Positions 17,727 through 26,847 of a stretch of DNA of 64,000 nucleotides are shown piece after piece. Every line of letters starts with the position of its first letter. The first letter of the stretch is position 1. The notes under the pieces were generated by a model, which worked only from the letters and a program-made list of their open reading frames with translations, had not been told where the DNA came from and did no database searches. This DNA comes from Hydrococcus rivularis NIES-593. Its GTDB lineage: Bacteria > Cyanobacteriota > Cyanobacteriia > Cyanobacteriales > Microcystaceae. Location: positions 303,866 to 367,865 of the forward strand of contig NZ_MRCB01000002.1 in NCBI RefSeq assembly GCF_001904635.1, read 5' to 3'. The position numbers and the translations under genes are program-made.

Positions 17727-18896
17727 TCAGCTCAATGCCTGGAACTGCTGCCAACACAGGTACAACGCACGGGGGACGTGGAAGCAGCCCTTCCATTTAC
17801 CGCCTTTGAGATTCAAAAGCACTTCACCGCGACGGTTGAGGTAGCCAAACCACTCGCCGTATTCTGGATCGGCAAAATGCGACCAAGCGTAATCGTGCAT
17901 CTTTCGATACCAGTCCCAACACGCCTCGCGCCCCGTCAGGCGATAGCCCATTGCCAGTGCTACCAAGGATTCTAAATGAACCCACCACAGTTTTCGATCC
18001 CACTCTAGTTGCTGTGGCGGATGACCGTCTGCATCCAGAAAATAATATAATCCGCCATACTCAACATCCCAAGCAAAATTGAGGGTATTAAGCATCGCGT
18101 CTACCGCCTGGTTTATCGTTGTGGCGTCGTGACGACGACTGGCAATATCCATAACGAACCACATCGCTTCAATCCCATGACCGGGATTAATCAGCCGCCC
18201 GTCAAAACAATCGACGTGGGAACCATCGGGGGCAACATTTTCATAAATTAGTCCTCGATCGCGATCCAAAAAATCTGCCATCACTTCCCGAACCGTCATA
18301 TCTAGGACATTTTCAATGGTTTCCTCGCTCAAAAGCCATGCCATTTCCAGCGTCAAATTGGCTAAAATCATCGGCACTGCCAGCGCTTTCATCGGACGAG
18401 TGCCGGGATAGATCTTGTTGTATTTTCCCTTCGGATTATCCTTGCGGCGTAACACATTATTGTAAGCTTGCAAGGCTATCTCTGTTGCCCAGCTTTCGCC
18501 AGAAGCCATTGCATATTGGCTGAATGCCATGGCAGCAAAGCAATCAGAAAAGATACTGTAGGGCTGCACTAGCGGATTTCCGGCGCGATCGAGGGCAAAA
18601 TACCAGTTGCCGTCTGCATCTGTGCCATGTTGAGCCAGAAAATTGGCTCCAATGGCAGCAATTTTGAGCCAGTCTTCGCGCTTTTCTAACTGGTTGTAAA
18701 GCATCGAGAAGATCCAGATCTGACGGTTTTGCAACCAGACAAATTTGTCGGTATCATAAACGTTTCCCTCTCGATCTAAACAGGTGAAATAGCCGCCTCG
18801 TTCCCAGTCGAGCGAGTGTTTTTCCCAAAATGGAATCACATCCTTGAGGAGTGCGTTTTTGTACAGTTGCGCCAGTGCTTTAAAGTCGTACTCCAC
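17727..18896 (-). CDS. N-acylglucosamine 2-epimerase (AGE / renin-binding-protein family)
   Basis: A 389-residue (alpha/alpha)6-barrel protein of the AGE family, which interconverts GlcNAc and ManNAc. Typical features: [22 protein letters not shown] near the N-terminus, [12 protein letters not shown], the [14 protein letters not shown] segment with the catalytic-region histidine, and [13 protein letters not shown]. Length matches characterised cyanobacterial AGE enzymes, which are allosterically stimulated by ATP. The start codon is GTG at 18896. The gene converges on nanE, so the locus carries enzymes for both the phosphorylated and the free sugar route to ManNAc. Confidence 0.9.
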   Translation of the reverse strand: MEYDFKALAQLYKNALLKDVIPFWEKHSLDWERGGYFTCLDREGNVYDTDKFVWLQNRQIWIFSMLYNQLEKREDWLKIAAIGANFLAQHGTDADGNWYFALDRAGNPLVQPYSIFSDCFAAMAFSQYAMASGESWATEIALQAYNNVLRRKDNPKGKYNKIYPGTRPMKALAVPMILANLTLEMAWLLSEETIENVLDMTVREVMADFLDRDRGLIYENVAPDGSHVDCFDGRLINPGHGIEAMWFVMDIASRRHDATTINQAVDAMLNTLNFAWDVEYGGLYYFLDADGHPPQQLEWDRKLWWVHLESLVALAMGYRLTGREACWDWYRKMHDYAWSHFADPEYGEWFGYLNRRGEVLLNLKGGKWKGCFHVPRALYLCWQQFQALS

Positions 18897-19164
18897 GATC
18901 CGATTTTTTCCAAAACTAATCGCGTTAATTATCGCCTTTGTGAGAGATCTTCAACAAGGGATTTTGTGGGGTGGGCGACGCGGGCGATCGCTTTTCCCTG
19001 CAATCGGAATCTGACTAAAATGCTTTAGCGATCGTTCCCGCTCTAGGACAGTTTTTGGGCTGGCTAGCCATTTATGACATTTAGGCTCTTTATTTGCTAC
19101 TGTTAATCCTATAGACAAAGTTTCATAAAAAAGAGTTTTACAGCCATATCACCTATTAAAGTCT

Positions 19165-19701
19165 ATGTTTGCTATCAAATTATCTGCTAAACGTCCGATC
19201 CTTGCCCTATTTGTCTCAGGTTGTTTGTTGGCTGGCATGCAAACGATTGGCTGGGCGCAGGGCAATCCTGGATTAACAATTTTCAGCGGTGTCGAGCGCG
19301 AAAACATTCTAAATTACTATCTAGATTTTGGTGGAATCCCTCGCCAGTGGGATCGCTATAAGCTTTACGTTCCTGCTAAAAAATTGACTCAGGGAGCCAG
19401 CAAATTCTTCATCTCCTATCCAGAACACTTCAACGGCAAGTTTGATACAGATAAAGTTGAAGTCCGAGTCAATAAGGAGTCTGTTCCATTGCGAGAAGTC
19501 TATTGGGATAAAGAGAGTCGCGTTCTCGAAATCGATCTAGAACGGCCAATCGAAGCAGGCACCAAAGCGACTATTGTCTTGTCTAACGTTAAAAATCCTG
19601 ACTTCGGAACATACTACTTTGTGTGTGACGCTCAAGCCGCCGGACAGGTTCCCGTTCGTCTCTATTTAGGCACTTGGATTGTTAGTATAGAAGGACGGTA
19701 A
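19165..19701 (+). CDS. DUF2808 exported protein
   Basis: A 178-residue protein with a signal peptide (basic MFAIKLSAKRP, hydrophobic core, cleavage probably after GWAQ). The mature part carries the DUF2808 pattern common in cyanobacteria: RWDRYKLYVPAKKL-like, ISYPEHFNGKFD, VYWDKESRVLEIDLERPI and NVKNPDFGTYYF. Function is unknown; the domain is predicted to be periplasmic or envelope-associated. The 268 bases upstream hold its promoter and no other gene. Confidence 0.8.
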   Translation: MFAIKLSAKRPILALFVSGCLLAGMQTIGWAQGNPGLTIFSGVERENILNYYLDFGGIPRQWDRYKLYVPAKKLTQGASKFFISYPEHFNGKFDTDKVEVRVNKESVPLREVYWDKESRVLEIDLERPIEAGTKATIVLSNVKNPDFGTYYFVCDAQAAGQVPVRLYLGTWIVSIEGR

Positions 19702-19737
19702 ACATTGGTACTTCCTCCGAATAAATTCGGGGGATTC

Positions 19738-20050
19738 TAACAGGTTGTCCCAGAAGTATAGAAGGTGCAAGGTAATTCGCCGCGAGGCGGCGGAGCCTGA
19801 AAAGCCCTTCGTCATGTTGAGCGTAGCGATCGCGAAGCGAAACATCTTATCCCAATTCACAATTCGCAATTATCAGTTCGCAATTATTCAATCGCTCTGG
19901 GTGTAAAGCTTTTGCCTTGAACATCTGTAGCGTTCTTTTTTAGAGATGGTCTGATAGCACTTTTGAGTTAGATGAGAGACGGGCATTGGTCGATTGGGGA
20001 ACACTTAGAATGACAAAATAAAATGGACTTTTGGGATGTCTTCTAATAGT
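19738..20050. repeat. possible MITE-like remnant with weak terminal inverted repeats
   Basis: This fills most of the 460-base gap 19702-20161, which has no credible gene. The left end reads GGTTGTCCCAGAAGT; the right end, on the reverse strand, reads GACATCCCAAAAGT, sharing TCCCA.AAGT. A near copy of the left end, GGTTGTCCCAAAAGTAG, lies at about 499-516 beside the first gene of the window. Inside is a second palindromic motif centred on GCGATCGC, with arms ATGTT and AACAT (about 19813-19844). No transposase is present. The evidence is suggestive only. Confidence 0.35.
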
Positions 20051-20161
20051 TGTCTAAGACGAGAGAAGAAAAGAAACTGCAACTAATAATCATTAACTAA
20101 AAGGGAACAAATCTTCTGCATCGATAAGTCATATGAGGCGAACGCACTCAAAAAATAGACC

Positions 20162-20395
20162 TTGCCGATACAAATTATCAGTGCCACGCCAGGACCTACT
20201 ACGACTGAAAGAATTCTTGAGCTGATCCTAGCCCATCCTCAAGGAATTACTATCAAAGAATTGAGCAATCGTTTAAATCGCCCTGTTTCGATGGTTAACC
20301 TATGTTTAAAACCCCTTCTCTCATCCAAACAAGTTTATGTTCGACTCAGCGAAAGCGGGATGCAACAGATTTATTATCCAAGCGCGATCGCATAG
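20162..20395 (+). CDS. small winged-helix / MarR-like DNA-binding protein
   Basis: A 77-residue protein reading as one winged helix-turn-helix: ERILELILAHPQGITIKELSNRL, a recognition helix around RPVSMVNLCLKPL, and a short wing ending YYPSAIA. An in-frame TAG two codons upstream makes TTG at 20162 the earliest start, so the start is forced rather than supported by a clear ribosome site. It may be an autonomous small regulator; no partner or operator could be identified. Confidence 0.5.
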   Translation: MPIQIISATPGPTTTERILELILAHPQGITIKELSNRLNRPVSMVNLCLKPLLSSKQVYVRLSESGMQQIYYPSAIA

Positions 20396-20571
20396 ATAGT
20401 TTCATTATTTCATCTAGCTGAAGCGATTGGTGCGATCGCAACTTCCCCAGTTTCTACCCTAACAATTAAACTAATTTTATTTTTCTGATTAACTTTATTC
20501 ATTTCAAAAAACGAGCGAATATCTGTCTATAATATTTTGCTAGAGAAATTCTTACAAAAAATACCCCCAAT

Positions 20572-20973
20572 ATGCCTGACATTGTTGATATTGCAGTAAG
20601 CGCCGATAACTTTCAAACTCTGGTTAGTGCCGTTAAAGCTGCTAATTTAGTAGATACTCTAAAAAGTCCCGGACCCTTTACCGTTTTTGCTCCTACTGAC
20701 GACGCTTTTGCTAAACTTCCCCCAGGAACGATACAAACCCTAGTACAAAATATTCCTCAACTAACTCGAATCCTCTGCTATCATGTCGTTCCTGGTAAAT
20801 TAATGAAAGCAGACTTAGAAAAAGTTGATTCGATAACTTCTGTAGAAGGTTCGCCCATTCGGATTGATTGTTCCGATGGCTTTGAGGTAAAAAATGCCAC
20901 TGTTATTGCTGCGGATATCGAAGCGGATAATGGGGTAATTCATGTTATCGATCGTGTTATTTTGATGGGATAG
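20572..20973 (+). CDS. fasciclin (FAS1) domain protein
   Basis: A 133-residue protein made of a single FAS1 domain, without a signal peptide. Conserved segments are the opening [18 protein letters not shown], the H1-like [15 protein letters not shown] box, [11 protein letters not shown], and the closing [15 protein letters not shown]1 domains mediate adhesion or small-molecule contacts; small cytosolic versions are widespread in cyanobacteria with unknown roles. The intergenic region before it is AT-rich. Confidence 0.9.
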   Translation: MPDIVDIAVSADNFQTLVSAVKAANLVDTLKSPGPFTVFAPTDDAFAKLPPGTIQTLVQNIPQLTRILCYHVVPGKLMKADLEKVDSITSVEGSPIRIDCSDGFEVKNATVIAADIEADNGVIHVIDRVILMG

Positions 20974-21104
20974 TGTATGGTTGGTTATTTTCTATCTAAC
21001 CAGATTGGCTTTATTAAGTAAGATAGCAGCGATCGCTTTCGTCTCCAAGACATTGACAAATAATCTAGTGACAGAATTTTTCTATTGCAGTTTAGTATGA
21101 AATA

Positions 21105-21178
<74 letters not shown>

Positions 21179-21342
21179 GCACAATTTGTTATTATAACAC
21201 AATAACTACTTATAGGGACAAATTTTTTAGTTAATTTCAAAACAGAGCGCTTCACTTTAAAAACTGTCTCTAAAGATCGCGCGATCGAGCAGGGTTTGCT
21301 ACAATAGCATGCGGTCATTCAGCCTATGTTTAGTTAAAATCT

Positions 21343-21846
21343 TTGAGCCAACCAGTAGATATTCTTCCCCCTGATACATTAGCGCAAGAACTAGCAGCCA
21401 TTCAGCAAACTGGCTCCAAGCGCATTGCTATTTTAGGCTCGCGCCATGTTCCCCTAACTCACCAGCAGTTGATCGAAATGATGAGCTACGCTCTCGTGTT
21501 GGGCGGCAATCGCCTAATGACCTCTGGTGCCACGGGAACGAATGCAGCCGCTATTAAAGGTGCCATGCGAGCCGATCCCAATCTTTTAACCGTAATTCTG
21601 CCTCAAAGTCTCGAACGCCAGCCACGAGAATCGCAGGAACAACTCAGGCAAGTTATTCACCTAGTACAATGCCCAGAAAACGATCGCTTGTCTCTGGCTG
21701 AAGCCAGTGCTATATGTAATCGAGACATTATCTCTCGCTGTCAACAGCTTATTTGCTTTGCCTTTCACGATAGCGAGACGTTGCTGAAAACTTGCCAAGA
21801 AGCAGAAGAACAACGCAAGCTAGTTACCTTATTCTATTTTGACTAG
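21343..21846 (+). CDS. DprA/LOG-like Rossmann-fold protein (cyanobacterial 'recombination-mediator' family)
   Basis: A 167-residue protein with a single Rossmann-like domain: KRIAILGSRHVP near residue 26, LVLGGNRLMTSGATGTNAAAIKGAM (the glycine-rich nucleotide or phosphate loop), and TVILPQSLERQP. This resembles the core of DprA/Smf and LOG-type proteins but lacks the extra DprA domains. Cyanobacterial homologues are often annotated as DNA recombination-mediator protein A; a role in DNA uptake is unproven. Start is TTG 21343, the earliest sensible codon, about 165 bases downstream of the divergent tRNA gene. Confidence 0.7.
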   Translation: MSQPVDILPPDTLAQELAAIQQTGSKRIAILGSRHVPLTHQQLIEMMSYALVLGGNRLMTSGATGTNAAAIKGAMRADPNLLTVILPQSLERQPRESQEQLRQVIHLVQCPENDRLSLAEASAICNRDIISRCQQLICFAFHDSETLLKTCQEAEEQRKLVTLFYFD

Positions 21847-22082
21847 GATAACGCTCGCCCTCGAATCGCGAGATTGGGGGAATTAACCAAAACTAACCCA
21901 ATCGCCCTGTAATATATTTTGCTATCTTTGCTAGCGTACTTTGATGCCTCGCCTTTTATTATAGTAGGCAATTAAAGCTCTCAAGTTCTTTTTTAAGCTC
22001 TCTCAAAAGAGTACTTTTCAGAACTTTTGAGAGCGAAGAGCCAATAGAATACCTAATCTAAAGAAAAGAGGAGTAAACTCAT

Positions 22083-22613
22083 ATGAAATGGAAGTTAATT
22101 GCATCTATTTTTCTAGGGACAGTTTTATTAACGACGCTCAGTTTGAGACCAGCCAAAACTCTCTCTCAGGAAACCCCTCAGCCTAACTCGCAACCTGAAA
22201 TGACTTTTGTCTGTGCTTCAGATGTAGCTCCGCCAACTACCTATGCTTACATTCCAGGAAAGGTTGAGCTTCAACCCTTAATGAGTTGGTATTCTGAATA
22301 TTTACTTCCAGGCGATTCGGCAGCAGCACTTTGTCAACAAGCCGCTCAAAAACTACAAAGTAAATACAACGAGCAACAAGAGTACCTCTTGGCAAGCAAT
22401 TGGACAGATGAAATGTGGAAAGTCTGCATGGTCTCAAAAGAAGGGGAAGACTGCAATGCAAGCAGTAGCGTCTATTTATTTAGCTTAAACAGTAGCTATC
22501 AATCCCCTAGATGTTTAATGGAGGGAATTCAACCTTTACAATGTCCTCGCTCCAGAGGAAAGGTTATCAGCCTTCCAGGAGGAAGTTATACGCCTAGATG
22601 GTGGATTTTCTAA
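22083..22613 (+). CDS. COP23-domain exported protein
   Basis: A 176-residue protein with a signal peptide (MKWKLIASIFLGTVLLTTLS) and a COP23-type domain: FVCASD...PPTTYAYIPGKVELQPLMSWYSEYL, then LCQQAAQKLQSKY, and a second cysteine pair in WKVCMVSKEGEDC. The domain is named for a 23-kDa circadian-oscillating cyanobacterial protein; its biochemical role is unknown. The conserved cysteines suggest disulfides in the periplasm. AGAGGAG lies ~8 bases upstream of the ATG. It is the first of three consecutive exported-protein genes. Confidence 0.75.
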   Translation: MKWKLIASIFLGTVLLTTLSLRPAKTLSQETPQPNSQPEMTFVCASDVAPPTTYAYIPGKVELQPLMSWYSEYLLPGDSAAALCQQAAQKLQSKYNEQQEYLLASNWTDEMWKVCMVSKEGEDCNASSSVYLFSLNSSYQSPRCLMEGIQPLQCPRSRGKVISLPGGSYTPRWWIF

Positions 22614-22704
22614 AGCTACATTGGTCTCGTCAAAAGTTGCTATCTGTGAAAAGATGGAATGATTGAGCTAAAAATTTGGAATTTATCTCCTTAAACTTTG
22701 AAAA

Positions 22705-23721
22705 ATGCTTGCTAAGTCCATCTACTGGCTATCTTTTGTTTCTTTACTAACTGCTACTTTATTACAAGGTACTACGCAGATTGCCCGAAGCATGGAAGAG
22801 CAAGATTCCATTTCAATGCGATCGATTCAAAATATAAATCCTCCAGCACGGACTGGAAGTTTTCTTGAAGACTCAAACTTTTTTTCGCTGCCAATTTCTC
22901 AGTCTAACACGCCATTCTCACAAAATACAACGATAGAACCCCCTAACTTGCGCCGCGCGCCCGTTGGCGGAGAAGAGGAATTTAAACCCCAAAAAGTGCC
23001 TTTAAATATTCCTGGACTTGAACAGATAGAGCAACAGGAAGCTAGATCGGCTCCCTATAAAGCCGCTCCTAGCATTTCCATCATAACCCCTTCTGGTTAT
23101 GGAGCTGATTGGGGAACGGCGGGGATCGGAATCGGTTTTCAACAGAGAACTCGTTTTACAGAAACCAGCGATGCGGTAGTTGGATTAGGTTTTGGTTTAG
23201 GCGACGCTCAAAACCTTGTGGGCATTCAAGTCGGTCTTGCCTTAGTAGATGTCAGCGATCCTTTCAGAGATGGAAGTATAAGTTTTAAAGTCCATCGACG
23301 TTTACCATACGATTTCAGTCTCGCCATAGGCGTACAAGGTGGAGTAACTTTTGGAGTAACCGACGGAGGTTCATCTGTTTATGGCGTTGTCAGTAGAAGA
23401 TTCGCCCTCAAGCGAGATGTCAGAGAACCGTTTAGCGAAATTTACACTTCTTTAGGAATTGGGGGAGGACAATTTCGCTCGGAGTCTGATATTAATGAAG
23501 GAGTTGAATCTGTGGGATTATTTGGCAGCGTAGCCGTAAGAGTTCTCGAACCAATGAGTTTAATTACTGAATGGACTGGTCAAGATTTAACGATAGGAAT
23601 TTCATGGGTTCCTTTTCGAGATCTCCCTCTAGTAGTTGTTCCAGCAGTTACCGATGTGACTGGGACAGCTGGAGATGGCGTTCGATTTCTTATTGGCGTT
23701 GGTTACGGCTTTTCATTTTAA
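22705..23721 (+). CDS. exported probable outer-membrane beta-barrel protein
   Basis: A 338-residue protein with an N-terminal signal-like helix (residues 4-25), a ~100-residue proline-rich, disordered linker, then a C-terminal ~220 residues rich in alternating Gly/aromatic strands (GIGIGFQQRTRF, VVGLGFGLG, VGIQVGLALVDV, LAIGVQGGVTFGV) ending in GYGFSF. A terminal phenylalanine after repeated amphipathic strands is typical of outer-membrane barrels. No named family was recognised. It lies 38 bases upstream of the CHAT peptidase gene in the same direction, so the two are probably co-transcribed. Confidence 0.65.
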   Translation: MLAKSIYWLSFVSLLTATLLQGTTQIARSMEEQDSISMRSIQNINPPARTGSFLEDSNFFSLPISQSNTPFSQNTTIEPPNLRRAPVGGEEEFKPQKVPLNIPGLEQIEQQEARSAPYKAAPSISIITPSGYGADWGTAGIGIGFQQRTRFTETSDAVVGLGFGLGDAQNLVGIQVGLALVDVSDPFRDGSISFKVHRRLPYDFSLAIGVQGGVTFGVTDGGSSVYGVVSRRFALKRDVREPFSEIYTSLGIGGGQFRSESDINEGVESVGLFGSVAVRVLEPMSLITEWTGQDLTIGISWVPFRDLPLVVVPAVTDVTGTAGDGVRFLIGVGYGFSF

Positions 23722-23759
23722 TTGATTTAACAATTAATTAAGATTTTGATGATAAGAAT

Positions 23760-26090
23760 ATGAAAATCTTTCAATCTTGGTTCAAAATCAGTTTATTTGT
23801 CAGTCTATTTCTGATGCTTACCACTCCCGGTAATACTCAGACTGGCAATATGTCAGATGTTACCGGACCCAATCCTATTCCTGGGGATACTACCCCAGGG
23901 GGCGGTAACAATAACTCTGGCGGCAATACCAACTCCGGTGGGAATACCAACTCAGGCAGCGATAATCAAGCAGGGGAGAATACTAACTCCTCCGGTGGGA
24001 ATACCAACTCAGGCAGCGATAATCAAGCAGGGGAGAATACTAACTCCTCCGGTGGGAATACCAACTCAGGCAGCGATAATCAAGCAGGGGGGAATACTAA
24101 CTCCTCTGGTGGGAATACCAACTCCGGTGGTGGAACCGGCAACATCAGTTCGGGTACTGGCAATACCAATTCTAGCAGCAATAACCAAGCAGGGGGCAAT
24201 ACTAACTCCGGTGGAACTACTAACTCCGGCAGCAATAACCAAGCAGGGGGCAACCGCACGGGGACTAATACTTCTGACAACCGAAACGCAGAAGGCGGCA
24301 ATCGGACGGGAGCTAATTCTCGCAACGCTGGGTCGGAAGATAAGACGCAACGGGCAACTGAATCGGAAAATCAGAGCGGGAATACCAATTCCGGCAACAA
24401 TAACCAAACAGGGGGCAACCGCACGGGGACTAATACTTCTAACAACCGAAACGCAGAAGGCGGCAATCGGACGGGAGCTAATTCTCGCAACGCTGGGTCG
24501 GAAGATAAGACGCAACGGGCAACTGAATCGGAAGACCAGAATCGACAGGCAACGGAACGAGAAAGAACTGACCGACAGGAAGCTTCGCGAGAGCAAGAGG
24601 AAGCCAAACGAGAACAAGCTGAAAGAGAACGAACCCAACAAGAACGAGAAGAACGAGAACGAGCCGAACGGGAAGAACAAAAGGAAGAGAAAACCGATAA
24701 AGAGACTCAGCCACGACAACCTGCTGTCGCTGTAGATAGAAGTGCGTATGACAGTCAGCTTCAACAAGCAGATCCCGTGCAAGCAGTGCAGCTTCAGGAA
24801 GAGTTTCAAGCAGTAGAAATTCAGAATTACTTAGGCATAGAACTGTATGGGGACAATCCTCCTCCTGAAAAGATTTCTGCTAGTTTATCCAATCTCAGTC
24901 AAGTCACTGGGAAAAAATCCGCAGTGATTTATGTATCTGCTGTTGATGAAGAAATCATTACTTTTTCAGTTTTGCCAAGTCCTTCCCAGGTTTCCGATCG
25001 CTCTGGTGCTAGCAGTCAAATTCATGGTTCTAAAGAGCAAAACCAAAAAGATAAGCTCGCCCAGCAAAATGAGTTTACCATGCTGCATAAAACATCGATC
25101 CCGCGAGCTAAATTATTAGAAACTGTCAAAAAGTTTCAGGAAAATATCAGCGATGAATTCAAGGTAGGAGAACAAGAATATTTACAATATTCTCAGCAGT
25201 TATACCAGTGGATTATCGCACCTATAGAAGACCAGTTAAAAGCCAATGGGATTGATATTTTGGTGTTCGCATTGGATGATGGTCTGAGAGGATTACCGAT
25301 CGCAGCTCTTAACGACGGTCAACAGTATTTAGTTGAGAAGTACGCTTTAGCTATAGTTCCCAGTTTTGGTCTTACCGACATTGGGTATGTCGATGTAAGA
25401 AGAAGCCCTATTCTAGCTATGGGGGCTTCAGAATTTACCGATAAAGTTCCTCTACCAGCAGTGCCAGTCGAACTACAAACCGTTATCGAAAATCCTCGTC
25501 GCGGAGAGAAGTTCCTCAATCAAGATTTTACGATCGCCAACTTCAAAAACGAGAACCTCAAAGAACGGTTTTCTATCATCCATCTGGGAACTCACGCAGA
25601 ATTTCAACCAGGCGATCGAGATCGATCTTACATTCAATTCTTTGATAGCCGACTCAGCATGAGTCAACTCGTACAACTCAGCGACGAACTGGGCTGGAGT
25701 TCGTCTAAAAATTATCCGGTAGAATTACTGGTGTTGAGCGCTTGTCAAACAGCTTTAGGCGATCGCCAGGCAGAATTGGGATTCGCTGGGTTAGCCGTTG
25801 CAGCTGGAGTCAAGTCGGTACTCGCCAGTCTTTGGAATGTCAGCGACTTGGGAACTCTGGGCTTGATGGGTCAGTTTTATCAAGAGTATGACGAATTTGC
25901 TAATAAGGCAGAGGCTTTGCGACAAGCTCAATTAGCAATGCTCAAAGGGCAAGTACGAGTAGACAATGGAAAGATGATGCTGGCCAACGGAGAAAGTATC
26001 CAGCTTCCGCCGGAGTTTCCCAAGGGAACTTTAGAGCTATCTCATCCTTACTATTGGGCTTCTTTTACCATGATTGGCAATTGGAACTAG
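23760..26090 (+). CDS. exported CHAT-domain (caspase-like) protein with low-complexity N-terminus
   Basis: A 776-residue protein. Residues 1-27 form a signal peptide; about 35-255 are a Gly/Asn/Ser/Thr repeat tract (19-residue units, then a duplicated ~44-residue block); about 255-325 are a highly charged Glu/Arg coiled coil; the rest is a CHAT domain. The expected His-Cys dyad is present: His612 in HLGTHAEF and Cys662 in LSACQTA, followed by the GFAGLAVAAGVKSVLASLWNV stretch typical of CHAT proteins. CHAT domains are caspase-clan peptidases, several of them effectors in defence systems, but many cyanobacterial exported versions are uncharacterised. The signal peptide and barrel neighbour suggest an envelope role. 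It should not be called a defence gene on present evidence. Confidence 0.85.
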   Translation: MKIFQSWFKISLFVSLFLMLTTPGNTQTGNMSDVTGPNPIPGDTTPGGGNNNSGGNTNSGGNTNSGSDNQAGENTNSSGGNTNSGSDNQAGENTNSSGGNTNSGSDNQAGGNTNSSGGNTNSGGGTGNISSGTGNTNSSSNNQAGGNTNSGGTTNSGSNNQAGGNRTGTNTSDNRNAEGGNRTGANSRNAGSEDKTQRATESENQSGNTNSGNNNQTGGNRTGTNTSNNRNAEGGNRTGANSRNAGSEDKTQRATESEDQNRQATERERTDRQEASREQEEAKREQAERERTQQEREERERAEREEQKEEKTDKETQPRQPAVAVDRSAYDSQLQQADPVQAVQLQEEFQAVEIQNYLGIELYGDNPPPEKISASLSNLSQVTGKKSAVIYVSAVDEEIITFSVLPSPSQVSDRSGASSQIHGSKEQNQKDKLAQQNEFTMLHKTSIPRAKLLETVKKFQENISDEFKVGEQEYLQYSQQLYQWIIAPIEDQLKANGIDILVFALDDGLRGLPIAALNDGQQYLVEKYALAIVPSFGLTDIGYVDVRRSPILAMGASEFTDKVPLPAVPVELQTVIENPRRGEKFLNQDFTIANFKNENLKERFSIIHLGTHAEFQPGDRDRSYIQFFDSRLSMSQLVQLSDELGWSSSKNYPVELLVLSACQTALGDRQAELGFAGLAVAAGVKSVLASLWNVSDLGTLGLMGQFYQEYDEFANKAEALRQAQLAMLKGQVRVDNGKMMLANGESIQLPPEFPKGTLELSHPYYWASFTMIGNWN
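23937..24107 (+). repeat. three tandem 57-bp units in the CHAT gene
   Basis: Exact or nearly exact 57-bp repeats begin at 23937, 23994 and 24051, with a partial fourth from 24108. Each encodes GGNTNSGSDNQAGENTNSS or a one-residue variant. Near-identity at DNA level indicates recent copy-number change. Confidence 0.9.
24237..24533 (+). repeat. duplicated ~132-bp block in the CHAT gene
   Basis: A block encoding NQAGGNRTGTNTSDNRN through TQRATESE occurs at about 24237-24368 and again at about 24402-24533, 165 bases apart, with only a few base changes. The short spacer again encodes the Asn/Ser/Gly motif. Confidence 0.88.
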
Positions 26091-26249
26091 CAAAAGAAAA
26101 GTTTTTTCCTAATTTCTTTTTAATTGGCGATCTCAGGAAAATAGCTTGAGCCTACTAAAAAAAAATTGAGAGGCTCAAGCTTTCTAATATCAAAATATTT
26201 AAGATTGTATAGGGTACGATTGGCTACGAATTATTTGAGATTATTGGCA

Positions 26250-26777
26250 ATGGATACGTCATCGCTTGATTTTTCTACTTATACTCAATGGTCGGGAATC
26301 TTGACTTTAGTATGTCTCGTCCTCACAATTTTGGGGTTTATCTTCGGGTGGGGCATTCGCTTTCGCTTGGTCGGGGTAACGAGTTTTATGGCAGTTCTGA
26401 CAGCAGGAATATTTGCTCTGGGACTGGGATTATTTACTCGCACGGTTGTCCCCGGTGCTGTTCGTTTTGCTCTGGTTTATGATAACGGGGCAACCCAGGC
26501 AGTAATCGCCGTGCCGCCGAAAATAACCGAATCGGAATTGGAGGCAACGCTGCGGCAAGCTGCTGACGATTTATTTTCCTATGGCAGAAACAGCATTGGC
26601 GGCGAAAATCAATTAACCATTCGGGCGCGCGTCTTGCTGCATCCAGAATCGGGAGTATCAGTACCCGTGTATGTGGGACAAGTCAAGCGATCGCTTGCTA
26701 AACGAGACGATGACCAAATGCAAATCGAAATCTTCCCCGAAAGTCTCGCTAAATTGGAAATGAACGCCAAGGGATAA
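26250..26777 (+). CDS. ycf51: Ycf51-family membrane protein
   Basis: About 175 residues from ATG 26250; the frame extends upstream to a TTG, but MDTSSLDFSTYTQWSGILTL is the natural family start. Two membrane helices (roughly residues 14-35 and 43-68) are followed by a soluble domain containing VRFALVYDNGATQAVIAVPPK, as in Ycf51/DUF2518 proteins of cyanobacteria and red-lineage plastids. Function is unknown. Confidence 0.8.
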   Translation: MDTSSLDFSTYTQWSGILTLVCLVLTILGFIFGWGIRFRLVGVTSFMAVLTAGIFALGLGLFTRTVVPGAVRFALVYDNGATQAVIAVPPKITESELEATLRQAADDLFSYGRNSIGGENQLTIRARVLLHPESGVSVPVYVGQVKRSLAKRDDDQMQIEIFPESLAKLEMNAKG

Positions 26778-26847
26778 CGATAAAAGAACAGCAGAGGCTA
26801 ACATAGAGAAAAATACATCCATATTAATGAGATAGAACGTTACAAAA

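Noticed and set aside
23857..24735. Long open frame (292 codons) overlapping the CHAT gene in another + frame
   Set aside because: It is open only because the DNA repeats lack stops in several frames; the product is a monotonous Ile/Thr/Gln repeat with no domain, and the main frame has a signal peptide and a CHAT domain.
24066..24809. Long antisense frames (up to 247 codons) across the CHAT repeat region
   Set aside because: They mirror the repeat composition (Ser/Phe/Leu-rich), have no recognisable start or domain, and are explained by the sense-strand repeats.
23760..26090. Calling the CHAT gene part of an anti-phage defence system
   Set aside because: It has a signal peptide and no adjacent Cas, gasdermin, STAND or other defence gene, so the context does not support it.
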